Assembly (NCBI GenBank): GCA_030167125.1
Contig: CP126531.1
Coordinates: 930,001-994,000 of the forward strand
Direction of reading: 5' to 3'
From: Rhodanobacteraceae bacterium
GTDB lineage: Bacteria; Pseudomonadota; Gammaproteobacteria; Xanthomonadales; Rhodanobacteraceae
DNA: 64,000 nucleotides
Shown: positions 53,277-60,244 of the stretch, piece by piece
Numbering within the stretch: the stretch's first letter is position 1
How the letters are laid out: each line of letters begins with the position of its first letter
Notes under the pieces: model-generated
The model's database searches: none
The model's input: only the letters and a program-made list of their open reading frames with translations
Told to the model about the DNA's origin: nothing
Translations under genes and position numbers: made by a program

Positions 53277-53849
53277 TTACGCGTGCCAACACCAATGCCA
53301 TGGCTCGTACGCAATCCCATGCACGTTGTCGGGCGGGTAGGAGAGGACGAAGCCGAAGCGCGATGCATTCCGCTGCAGCCACGCGAACGCAGGCGAGCGC
53401 TCGAATTCCTCTTCGAGCGCTTCGAATCCCGGCGTCGTGAAATCGACGCAGCGGCCCGTGTGGTGTTCGCTGTAGCCGGGCGCGGCACTGACGCGGAGGA
53501 TTTCATCCATGGACAATCCACGCGCGAGCTTGCGTTCCACGATGCCGAGCTGGTATTCGATGGAACGAAACGCCGACACGATTTGCAGTTCGATCCCGTC
53601 GGCGGCTGCGGCTTCGCGCATGCGCGTCAGCGCGCGCGCGGCGCGGGGTTGCAGCCATTGCGTGCGGCCATGGATATCGGTGCCGATGGCGGCGAGTCGC
53701 GCCGGTTCGCGCTGCATGCGGAGTTTCCGGCTGCGCCCGTAATCGCGCGGCACGCCGAGCGCGAACGCGCGTTCCATCAACATGCCGCGTTCGCGCGCGT
53801 CGCGGCAGCGGCGCGGCGGCGCATTGGGATCGCCGCTCGCGTTCTCCAT
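53277..53849 (-). CDS. M15-family D-alanyl-D-alanine carboxypeptidase-like protein
   Basis: A 190-residue zinc peptidase of the VanY/DacB type. The metal motifs are SEHHTGRCVDF (His and Asp) and EPWHW (Glu and His). SAFRSIEYQLGIVERKLARG is the usual substrate-side segment. No signal peptide is visible, so it is cytoplasmic or exported unusually. The C-terminus stops soon after EPWHW, as CWHA. An internal ATG at 53783 (MLMERAF) is an alternative start. The gene begins two bases after the DUF3887 stop. Confidence 0.85.
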   Translation of the reverse strand: MENASGDPNAPPRRCRDARERGMLMERAFALGVPRDYGRSRKLRMQREPARLAAIGTDIHGRTQWLQPRAARALTRMREAAAADGIELQIVSAFRSIEYQLGIVERKLARGLSMDEILRVSAAPGYSEHHTGRCVDFTTPGFEALEEEFERSPAFAWLQRNASRFGFVLSYPPDNVHGIAYEPWHWCWHA

Positions 53850-53851
53850 GC

Positions 53852-54328
53852 CTAGTTCGACGTCGCCGGCGCGACGGGATTCAAGCGGAACCCCGCGACC
53901 TTGCCGTCCTTGTCGCAGGCGACGACGGCGGCGAGATCGCCTTTTTCATAGTGCATGGGCGTGCTGACCACCGCCATGCCCTGGTACATCACGCTCTGCG
54001 GCGTGCCGCGCGATTCGAGCTTGCCGAATTGACCGGCGATCGATTTCTGCACTTCGCCGAGCTTTTGCGCATCGACCACGGCCAGCATCTGGCTATTGAA
54101 GTTCGACGTCGCGGCCTTGAAGTCGCCCTTGTCGAAAGCCTCCAGCAAGGTACTGGAGAGATTGCCGCAGGCTTCGATGCGCATGGCGTCGGCCTGTCCC
54201 GCCACCGCATTCGCGTGCGCGCTGGACGAAGGATGCGGTTTCTCGGTGGCGGCCGGTGATTGGCCGGCGGCGAAGGCGAGCATGGGCAGGGCGGCAATCA
54301 GTGTCGCGATGATCAGTACGCGGTGCAT
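53852..54328 (-). CDS. DUF3887-like exported protein
   Basis: A 158-residue protein with a signal peptide (MHRVLIIATLIAALPMLAFA). The mature domain resembles DUF3887: ETLLEAFDKGDFKAATSNFN-like sequence, MLAVVDAQKLGEVQKSIAGQ, FGKLESRG and VVACDKDGKVAGFRLNPV. Relatives are often fused to peptidases or hydrolases. It is probably periplasmic; no catalytic residues are evident. It lies between the DUF4177 gene (19 bases) and the M15 peptidase gene. Confidence 0.8.
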   Translation of the reverse strand: MHRVLIIATLIAALPMLAFAAGQSPAATEKPHPSSSAHANAVAGQADAMRIEACGNLSSTLLEAFDKGDFKAATSNFNSQMLAVVDAQKLGEVQKSIAGQFGKLESRGTPQSVMYQGMAVVSTPMHYEKGDLAAVVACDKDGKVAGFRLNPVAPATSN

Positions 54329-54347
54329 GGTCGGCTCCTTCGGAATG

Positions 54348-54539
54348 TCAGGCCGGTTTTTTCATGTAGAACACGGGCGAGGGTACACCGTAGCCCTCGA
54401 CCACGTGCACCAGCTCCCAGCCGTCGCGCCCCAGCTGATTCAACTGCTCGGTGACTTCATCCGGGTCGGGCCTCAGCTTGAAGAAGCTGGAAGACTTGAA
54501 ACGCACGACCTTGTAGATCCAGCGTGCTTCGTTGTTCAT
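54348..54539 (-). CDS. DUF4177 small protein
   Basis: A 63-residue protein of the DUF4177 type: WIYKVVRFKSSSFFKLRPDP, VTEQLNQLGRDGWELVHVVE, YGVPSPVFYMKKPA. Such proteins are small beta-alpha-beta units of unknown role. It follows the Arc-like regulator gene by 14 bases and so belongs to the SPFH operon. Confidence 0.82.
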   Translation of the reverse strand: MNNEARWIYKVVRFKSSSFFKLRPDPDEVTEQLNQLGRDGWELVHVVEGYGVPSPVFYMKKPA

Positions 54540-54553
54540 GGCGTACTTTCCTT

Positions 54554-54739
54554 TCAGCCCGACGAGGGGCGGGACGATTTCGTTTGGGCTTTCATGCGCC
54601 CCGCCTTGCGCAGCGCATCGCGCAGCACGTACTCGATCTGCGCGTTGAGCGAGCGCAACTCGTCGCTCGACCAGCGCTGCATGGCGTCCAGCACTTCGGT
54701 GCTGATGCGCAGGGGATAGGCTTTTTTCTCGTCGGCCAT
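54554..54739 (-). CDS. Arc-like ribbon-helix-helix DNA-binding protein
   Basis: A 61-residue RHH protein: the beta strand KKAYPLRISTEVLDAMQRWS is followed by two helices (LRSLNAQIEYVLRDALRKAG) and a basic tail (KAQTKSSRPS), the layout of phage Arc/Mnt repressors. RHH dimers bind short inverted repeats. The perfect repeat at the operon promoter (55763-55781) is the natural target, implying autoregulation. It lies seven bases after the small membrane peptide gene. Confidence 0.87.
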   Translation of the reverse strand: MADEKKAYPLRISTEVLDAMQRWSSDELRSLNAQIEYVLRDALRKAGRMKAQTKSSRPSSG

Positions 54740-54746
54740 CGACTCA

Positions 54747-54824
54747 CTACCGCTTGCGGCGTCGGCTTGTGGCGATGGCGATGACGGCGATGAGGACCGC
54801 GGTAGCTGCGGCTGCGCTGATCAT
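54747..54824 (-). CDS. 25-residue single-helix membrane peptide
   Basis: A short reading frame with an AGGAG ribosome site six bases before its ATG at 54824. The product, MISAAAATAVLIAVIAIATS followed by RRRKR, has one hydrophobic helix and five basic residues after it, an N-out/C-in membrane peptide. It fills the gap between the SPFH gene (42 bases) and the RHH gene (7 bases). No family is known to me; the spacing, ribosome site and composition argue that it is real. Confidence 0.7.
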   Translation of the reverse strand: MISAAAATAVLIAVIAIATSRRRKR

Positions 54825-54866
54825 GGTGTGCTCCTGTACGCGGTGATCGAATGGAATGGCGTGTGG

Positions 54867-55736
54867 TCAACCGTTGTAAAGCGTGCCGGTGTTCAGCACC
54901 GGCTGGCTGCCGCGCTCGCCGCACAGCACCACCAGCAGATTCGACACCATCGCGGCGCGGCGTTCCTCGTCCAGTTCCACGATGTGCTGCTGGCTCAACT
55001 GTTCCAGCGCCATCTGCACCATGCTGACCGCGCCTTCGACGATCTTCGTGCGCGCGGCGATGATCGCCCCGGCCTGCTGGCGCTGCAGCATGGCCTGCGC
55101 GATTTCCTGCGCGTAGGCGAGGTGGCTGATGCGCGCTTCCAGCACCTGCACGCCGGCCCTGCCGAGACGTTCCTGGATCTGGTCGCGGATGTGGGCGGTG
55201 ATCTCGTCACCATGACTGCGCAGGGAAGGCTTGCCGTCGTCGTGCGAATCGTAGGGATAGCTCTGCGCCATCTGCCGCAGCGCCGACTCGCTCTGGATGT
55301 GCACGTAGTTTTCGTAATCGTCGACCTGGAACACGGCTTCGGCGGTGTCCACGACTTGCCACACGATCACCGCGGCGATTTCGATGGGATTGCCATCGGC
55401 GTCGTTGACCTTGAGCTTGGATGACTCGAAGTTGCGCACGCGCAACGACACCGCGCGCTTGGCGTAGAAGGGATTGGTCAGGCGCAGGCCGGTTTCGCGC
55501 GCGGTGCCGGCGTAGCGGCCGAACAGCAGCATCACCATGCCCTGGTTCGGCTGCACCTGGAAAAAACCCTTGCACAGGAACGCGACGATCACGAATACCA
55601 CGATGCCGGTGGCCAGCGCGGCGGGGATCTGGTTCGCGCCGCCGTAGAAGAACAGGGCCACGGCGCCGGCCATCAACAGCACGAACAACACGGCGAGCGG
55701 AATACCGGGCAGCGAGGAAGCCTTGGTTTCGTTCAT
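54867..55736 (-). CDS. SPFH (stomatin/prohibitin/flotillin) domain membrane protein
   Basis: A 289-residue membrane scaffold protein. Two hydrophobic stretches lie at about 9-34 and 38-54, then the SPFH domain: [61 protein letters not shown] helical segment follows ([20 protein letters not shown]) and a C-terminal coiled region ending [14 protein letters not shown] proteins form rings or microdomains that hold membrane proteases or enzymes. The ATG at 55736 has GGGAGAA upstream. It is the first gene of the regulated set. Confidence 0.9.
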   Translation of the reverse strand: MNETKASSLPGIPLAVLFVLLMAGAVALFFYGGANQIPAALATGIVVFVIVAFLCKGFFQVQPNQGMVMLLFGRYAGTARETGLRLTNPFYAKRAVSLRVRNFESSKLKVNDADGNPIEIAAVIVWQVVDTAEAVFQVDDYENYVHIQSESALRQMAQSYPYDSHDDGKPSLRSHGDEITAHIRDQIQERLGRAGVQVLEARISHLAYAQEIAQAMLQRQQAGAIIAARTKIVEGAVSMVQMALEQLSQQHIVELDEERRAAMVSNLLVVLCGERGSQPVLNTGTLYNG

Positions 55737-55761
55737 GGGGGTTCTCCCGAGTGGTGGCATG

Positions 55762-55790
55762 AAGATATCATTTTGATATCTAGCGCGCAA
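55762..55790 (-). promoter_or_regulatory. Promoter with embedded operator for the SPFH operon
   Basis: On the minus strand TTGCGC (55785-55790) and TATCTT (55762-55767) are exactly 17 bases apart. A perfect inverted repeat AGATATCATTTTGATATCT (55763-55781; eight-base arms, three-base centre) covers the spacer and most of the -10. A repressor on this site would block polymerase. The operon's own RHH protein is the obvious candidate. Confidence 0.75.
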
Positions 55791-55848
55791 GCAGGAACGA
55801 CGCGGCCCGCGCGAGGCGGGCCGGCCGGGCGGGTTTGGGTGGTTTCGG

Positions 55849-56394
55849 TCAACCGCTGTCGCGGGCCGGCGGCAGCATGCGCTTCAGGGTGTCGTCGCGC
55901 TGCAGGTAGTGGTGCGCCAGCGCCGCCAGCGCGTGCGCCGCAGCCAGATACATCAAGACGTTGCCGCAGGTTCCATGGATGCCTTCGAGCTGGTGCGAGA
56001 CGTGGCGATCCGGCGCCGGCACGCTCGGCAGCGGGATGCCGAGGAAGTTCCAGTGCTGGCCCGACCACGCCATCGTGGCGATCCCGAGCAGCGGCGTCGC
56101 GAACAGCAATGCGTAAAGCGCGACGTGCACGATCTTCGCGAGGACCGTCTGCCAGCGCGGCGGCGTCGGCACGATCGGTGGCGCGCTGCCGCGGCCGCGG
56201 ATGAGCAGGCGCGGCAACATCACCAGCAGCACCGCCATGCCGAACTGCATGTGCGCCCACTTGGCATCGGCGCGTAACGCCGAGCCGCGCGGCGACCAGC
56301 CACGCAGGTAGATCAGCGCCAGCGCGCAGGCGACCAGCACGAACACCAACCAATGCAGGCGGCGAATCCAGGGCGTGTAACGGGAATCGGACAT
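55849..56394 (-). CDS. Cytochrome b561 family protein
   Basis: A 181-residue four-helix membrane protein of the bacterial cytochrome b561 (YodB/CybB) kind. Candidate haem-ligand histidines are in WIRRLHWLVFV, WAHMQFGMAVLL, KIVHVALYALLF and HQLEGIHGTCGNVLMYLAAA with AHALAALAHHYL. It moves electrons within the inner membrane, possibly from quinol to oxygen or superoxide. The ATG at 56394 has GAGAG upstream. It is separate from the SPFH gene. Confidence 0.88.
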   Translation of the reverse strand: MSDSRYTPWIRRLHWLVFVLVACALALIYLRGWSPRGSALRADAKWAHMQFGMAVLLVMLPRLLIRGRGSAPPIVPTPPRWQTVLAKIVHVALYALLFATPLLGIATMAWSGQHWNFLGIPLPSVPAPDRHVSHQLEGIHGTCGNVLMYLAAAHALAALAHHYLQRDDTLKRMLPPARDSG

Positions 56395-56477
56395 GGGCGG
56401 CTCTCGCGGCGGAAGCGCGACTGTAACGGGTGCACGGCGATTCGTGTACGCACCGTCGTTGCGCCGCACGCGCAGGT

Positions 56478-56945
56478 TCAATGCGCCGCTTGGGTGGACT
56501 TGCGCAAGGTTTCCTGCAACGACACCGCGCGCCAGCGGCCGTCGATCCGCGAGAAGACGTCCGTGAATGCGACGTCGACCGACCAGCCCTTCGTACCGGA
56601 ATGCATGTGGTTGATGCCGGTGGCGACCGCGGTATCGTCCCACACGCGCACGCGCATGCCCGTGACGTGTTCGGTCACGTCTTTCGCGGTGGTTCCGTGG
56701 AGCAGGTCCGCCTTGTTCCGCAGATGCCCTTGCCAATCGGTATCGACGTAATCATCGGCGAGGACGCCGTTGAGCGCGCCGCGATCGCCGCCGGGCGACA
56801 CGGCGGCCAGCCAGCGATGTTCGAGCCGGGTCACAGCGGTGCGGTCATTCGCGGTGGATGCTGCAGGAGTTTGCGGGAACGCGGGCGCTGCGCAGGCGAT
56901 CGTCGCCAACGCGGCCGCGAGGGTGAACGCCGGGCGACGGTTCAC
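56478..56945 (-). CDS. SnoaL/DUF4440-like exported protein
   Basis: A 155-residue NTF2-fold protein with a signal peptide (PAFTLAAALATIACAAPAFP). The mature domain has the DUF4440 pattern: RLEHRWLAAVSPGGDRGALN, VLADDYVDTDWQG, VRVWDDTAVATGINHM, DVFSRIDGRWRAVSLQETLR. The ligand or reaction is unknown. The GTG start at 56945 overlaps the bpt stop as GTGA, so it is translated after bpt; the longer frame from 57251 lies inside bpt and is discarded. Confidence 0.78.
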   Translation of the reverse strand: MNRRPAFTLAAALATIACAAPAFPQTPAASTANDRTAVTRLEHRWLAAVSPGGDRGALNGVLADDYVDTDWQGHLRNKADLLHGTTAKDVTEHVTGMRVRVWDDTAVATGINHMHSGTKGWSVDVAFTDVFSRIDGRWRAVSLQETLRKSTQAAH

Positions 56946-57667
56946 GACGGCGCCCGTTCTCCGAGCGTGCGCCAGCCGTCCGCGCCGAGGATCTGCAAGC
57001 CGCGGAAGCGCGCCTTGTAGCCCATCTTCGGATGGCCTTCGATCCAGTAGCCGAGGTAGAGGTGCGGCAGCCCGCGCGCGCGCGTCAGCTCGATCTGGCG
57101 CAGGATCGCGTAGGTACCAAGCCCGCGCCGCGGCAGGTCGGGTTCGAAGAACGTGTACACCGCCGACAATCCGGTGTCGCACACGTCGGTCACCGCCACC
57201 GCCACCAGTTGTCCGGCGAGGCGGAATTCGAGGAACACCGTGGGACTCCACGGCGAGGCGAGGAAGTGTGAGAAATCCTCGTCGCTCGCGTCGTCCATGC
57301 CGCCACCGGGATGGCGCGCGCGCAGGTAGCGCGCGTAGAGATCATGGCGCTCGTCGGTCAGGCCCGGCTCGCATTCGGAAAGTTCGAGGTCGGCGTTGAG
57401 CGCGAAGCAGCGGCGCAGGCTGCGATCGGGCACAAACGCGGCGACGTCGATGCGGCAAGGCTCGCAGGCGTGGCAGCGCGGGCAATGCGGGTGGTAGACA
57501 TGGCCGCCGGCCCGGCGGAAACCGCGCGCCAGCGAAAGCGCGTAAAGCTTGGACAGGTTCGGCGCGGCCGGATCGAGGACCAGGTTCTGCGCGGTGCGTG
57601 CCGGGAAATAGCCGCAGGCGTGCGGCAGGGTCTGGAACAGGCGGACGCGTTCGCTGCGCAAGGTCAT
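56942..57667 (-). CDS. bpt: Aspartate/glutamate leucyltransferase (Bpt)
   Basis: Bpt adds leucine to proteins with N-terminal Asp or Glu, marking them for ClpS/ClpAP degradation. The 241-residue product has the conserved N-terminal cysteine region (LPHACGYFPARTAQNLVLDP, HPHCPRCHACEPCRID) and the GNAT-like C-terminal part (AVAVTDVCDTGLSAVYTFFE, LYLGYWIEGHPKMGYKARFR). It lies seven bases after the DUF2007-type gene. Confidence 0.93.
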   Translation of the reverse strand: MTLRSERVRLFQTLPHACGYFPARTAQNLVLDPAAPNLSKLYALSLARGFRRAGGHVYHPHCPRCHACEPCRIDVAAFVPDRSLRRCFALNADLELSECEPGLTDERHDLYARYLRARHPGGGMDDASDEDFSHFLASPWSPTVFLEFRLAGQLVAVAVTDVCDTGLSAVYTFFEPDLPRRGLGTYAILRQIELTRARGLPHLYLGYWIEGHPKMGYKARFRGLQILGADGWRTLGERAPS

Positions 57668-57674
57668 CGCGGCA

Positions 57675-58067
57675 TCACCAGACGGAAATCAGTTTCGCTC
57701 CGTAAATCGCGACGGCGATGGCCACGGCCACCAGCACGGCGGTGCGCACGCGCGCGGCGACGTTGGCGGGACTGCGTCCGCCATTCTTCTGGAAGCGGTA
57801 CGCGGCCAGTTCCTCGGCGTAACGCGTGACGGGTTCGATGCCGATTTCGCGCATCAGCTGGCGTGCGCGCGTATGGTCGCCGGCATGCTTCACCCATACC
57901 GCCGGCCAGTCGTCGCTGTGCCCGGGCCGCGCATAGGAAAACTGCTTGTAGCTCTTGCTGTCGTAAGCGCGCCGGTTGGTCACCTTGGTGGCGATGCCGT
58001 GCTCGGCCATCACCGCGACCAGGCGTTCGACGTTTTCGATCCGGGGCGAAGAATAGATGCGGCGCAT
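57675..58067 (-). CDS. DUF2007-like small protein with C-terminal membrane helix
   Basis: A 130-residue protein. The N-terminal 75 residues have the DUF2007 (putative signal-transducing) pattern: RRIYSSPRIENVERLVAVMA, EHGIATKVTNRR, WPAVWVKHAGDHTRARQLMR. A single C-terminal helix follows (TAVLVAVAIAVAIYGAKLIS). It may sit on the inner membrane facing the cytoplasm. The function is unknown. It is in an apparent operon with bpt downstream. Confidence 0.8.
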   Translation of the reverse strand: MRRIYSSPRIENVERLVAVMAEHGIATKVTNRRAYDSKSYKQFSYARPGHSDDWPAVWVKHAGDHTRARQLMREIGIEPVTRYAEELAAYRFQKNGGRSPANVAARVRTAVLVAVAIAVAIYGAKLISVW

Positions 58068-58152
58068 GGCTGAAGTTTACGACAGCCGCAGGCCGTTGCA
58101 ATGCAAGCTTTCGTTAGGAATTCCTGAAGCGCGGGCGCGGATCGCTGCGTGG

Positions 58153-59019
58153 TCAGCCGTTGCGCAGCCGCAGCAAACCTTCCTGCGCCGTCGACGCCAC
58201 CAGCTTGCCGGACAGGTCGAACATCTGCCCGCGCACCAGTCCGCGCGCGCCCTGCGCGGTCGGGCTTTCGCAGGAATACAGCAGCCAGTCGTCCACCCGG
58301 AACGGCCGGTGGAACCACAAGGCGTGATCCAGGCTCGCCATCTGCAGGTTGGGCGTCAGGTAGGAAACGCCGTGCGGCAGCAGCGCGGTGCCGATCAGGT
58401 GGTAGTCCGACGCGTACGCCAGCAGCGCGCGATGCAGCGCGGGCGTCGCCTCGATCTTCTGCGCCAGGCGGAACCAGATGTGCTGGTACGGCGGGCGCTT
58501 GGCCGGGTGCAGTTCGTCGCGCGGCCACACGAAGCGGTATTCGAACGGGCCATCGGTGGACAGCCAGCGCTGCAGTTTCGGCGGCAACTTGGCGAGTTCG
58601 GCGGCGGGCAGCGATTTGGCCGGATCGAGGTCGTCGGGTTTCGGCACTTCCGGCATGGTCGCCTGATGCTCGAAACCGGGCTCGTCGACCTGGAACGACA
58701 CCGCGCAATTCAGGATCGGCTTGCCGTGCTGGATCGCCTCGACGCGGCGGACGGAGAAACTGTGGCCGTCGCGCGCGCGATCGACGTGATAGACGATCGG
58801 CGCCTCGACATCGCCCGCGCGCAGGAAATACGCATGCAGCGAGTGCGCGGGACGCGTGGCGTCGACCGTCTGCTGCGCCGCCGACAACGCCTGGCCCAGC
58901 ACCTGTCCGCCGAATACGTATCTGGTGCCGATGTCGCGGCTCTGGCCGCGGAACAGGTTGTCTTCCAGGCGTTCGAGTTTAAGCAGTTCGACCAGTTCGG
59001 CGACGTGCGGTTGGGTCAT
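58153..59019 (-). CDS. tesB: Acyl-CoA thioesterase II
   Basis: A double hot-dog thioesterase that hydrolyses medium and long acyl-CoA. The 288-residue product (286 in E. coli) begins HVAELVELLKLERLEDNLFR and contains RYVFGGQVLGQALSAAQQTV, HSLHAYFLRAGD, YASDYHLIGTALLPHG, LDHALWFHRPFRVDDWLLYS and RGLVRGQMFD. The ATG at 59019 matches the family start; the open frame upstream runs into the amidase gene. It is separated from that gene by 32 bases. Confidence 0.94.
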   Translation of the reverse strand: MTQPHVAELVELLKLERLEDNLFRGQSRDIGTRYVFGGQVLGQALSAAQQTVDATRPAHSLHAYFLRAGDVEAPIVYHVDRARDGHSFSVRRVEAIQHGKPILNCAVSFQVDEPGFEHQATMPEVPKPDDLDPAKSLPAAELAKLPPKLQRWLSTDGPFEYRFVWPRDELHPAKRPPYQHIWFRLAQKIEATPALHRALLAYASDYHLIGTALLPHGVSYLTPNLQMASLDHALWFHRPFRVDDWLLYSCESPTAQGARGLVRGQMFDLSGKLVASTAQEGLLRLRNG

Positions 59020-59051
59020 GGCGGGCGCGAGGGCTGGCAAAAGACGCGGAA

Positions 59052-59630
59052 TTATAGCGGCGGCGCCAAATGTTCCAGCCTGCGCAGGCCGCATGACTCC
59101 AGTACGTGAGGCCACGGGAACAGCGGGCCGGGGTCGAGCTTGCGCTGTACCTGTTTTGTGAGGTCGTCGCTGGCGGTGACCATGCCGGTATCGAGATCTT
59201 CGTGTCCTGCGATCGATCGAAGGTTCGGCAACACGCCGCGCAAGTGCGCGATCAATGCCAGCAACGCGTCGATCTGCGCCGCCGGATACGGTTCGCTCAT
59301 CGTTTGACGGCGCGAATCCAGCCAGTCCGGCCAACGGCCGATATTGACCAGCTCGATGCCGACGGAATGTTCGTTGTGGCCGCGCACGTGGTGCGCGACG
59401 CGTTCGTCGGGCACGTAGCGGAACACGCTGCCGTCGCGGTCGACGTAGTAATGCCCGCTGTTGCCGGTGCCGCTCGGGTGCACGATGCGTTCGCCGTATT
59501 CGCGTGCGGTCACGAGGTCCGGCAGCTCGGTGCAGTGGATGACCACGAGATCGATTTCGGCACGCTCGCGCGCCTCCAGCCTCGCGGCGTAGGGCAGCGG
59601 TTGGTCGTGGATCGTCAATGGCGCCTGCAT
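59052..59630 (-). CDS. N-acetylmuramoyl-L-alanine amidase, AmpD-like
   Basis: A 192-residue amidase_2 domain protein. Zinc and catalytic residues are in LVVIHCTELPDLVTAREYGE, GNSGHYYVDRDGSVFRYVPD, NEHSVGIELVNIGRWPDW and SIAGHEDLDTGMV. The C-terminus (KLDPGPLFPW) matches AmpD-type enzymes, which recycle muropeptides in the cytoplasm. No signal peptide is visible. ATG 59630 is preferred to 59690 because the family begins near this point. It is divergent from the alpha/beta hydrolase gene. Confidence 0.88.
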   Translation of the reverse strand: MQAPLTIHDQPLPYAARLEARERAEIDLVVIHCTELPDLVTAREYGERIVHPSGTGNSGHYYVDRDGSVFRYVPDERVAHHVRGHNEHSVGIELVNIGRWPDWLDSRRQTMSEPYPAAQIDALLALIAHLRGVLPNLRSIAGHEDLDTGMVTASDDLTKQVQRKLDPGPLFPWPHVLESCGLRRLEHLAPPL

Positions 59631-59711
59631 GCCAAGAGTGTTGCATGAAAACGGCGCGGGAAAGCGGGATAGCCTGTTACGCTTTTCCATTCACGGATCA
59701 TCGTCCTGTCC

Positions 59712-60233
59712 ATGCGCGGCCACGTCATCCTTTCCCACGGTTCCGACAGCGGACCCGATGCCACCAAGGTCAGCGCGCTGGCGCGCGTCGCCGAATCGCT
59801 CGGCTGGTCCACGTTCAAGCCCGACTATCGCGAGGAAGACAAGCTCGGCTACGCCGGTTGCGTGCCGCCGCGCGTCGCGCGCCTGGTCGAGGCGATGCAG
59901 GGCCAACCGCGTCCGCTGGTATTGGCCGGTTCCAGCATGGGCGCGTTCGTATCGGGGCTGGCGTCGCTGCGCGTGCCCTGCGACGGTTTGTTCCTGATCG
60001 CGCTGCCTGTCGACATTCCCGGATGTCCGCAACGCTTCGATGCCTCGCGCATTCCCGGCATGCTTGTGCACGGCTACCGCGATGAGTTGTGTCCCGTCGA
60101 TGCGGCGATTGGCTTTGCGCGCACGCACGGCATGCCGGCGTTGCTGCTGGACGACGACCATCGCCTCGCCAACCACGTCGACGTGCTGGAACGGCAATTC
60201 GAATTGTTTCTGCGCACCCTCGCAACGCGATGA
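59712..60233 (+). CDS. Small alpha/beta hydrolase
   Basis: A 173-residue hydrolase of the YdeN/RBBP9-like kind. The nucleophile elbow GSSMGAFVSGLASLR carries the serine. The acid is probably in MLVHGYRDELCPVDAA, and the histidine in LLLDDDHRLANHVD. The substrate is unknown. It lies 11 bases before rlmKL and is likely co-transcribed with it. Confidence 0.85.
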   Translation: MRGHVILSHGSDSGPDATKVSALARVAESLGWSTFKPDYREEDKLGYAGCVPPRVARLVEAMQGQPRPLVLAGSSMGAFVSGLASLRVPCDGLFLIALPVDIPGCPQRFDASRIPGMLVHGYRDELCPVDAAIGFARTHGMPALLLDDDHRLANHVDVLERQFELFLRTLATR

Positions 60234-60244
60234 CCGCCTGATTC

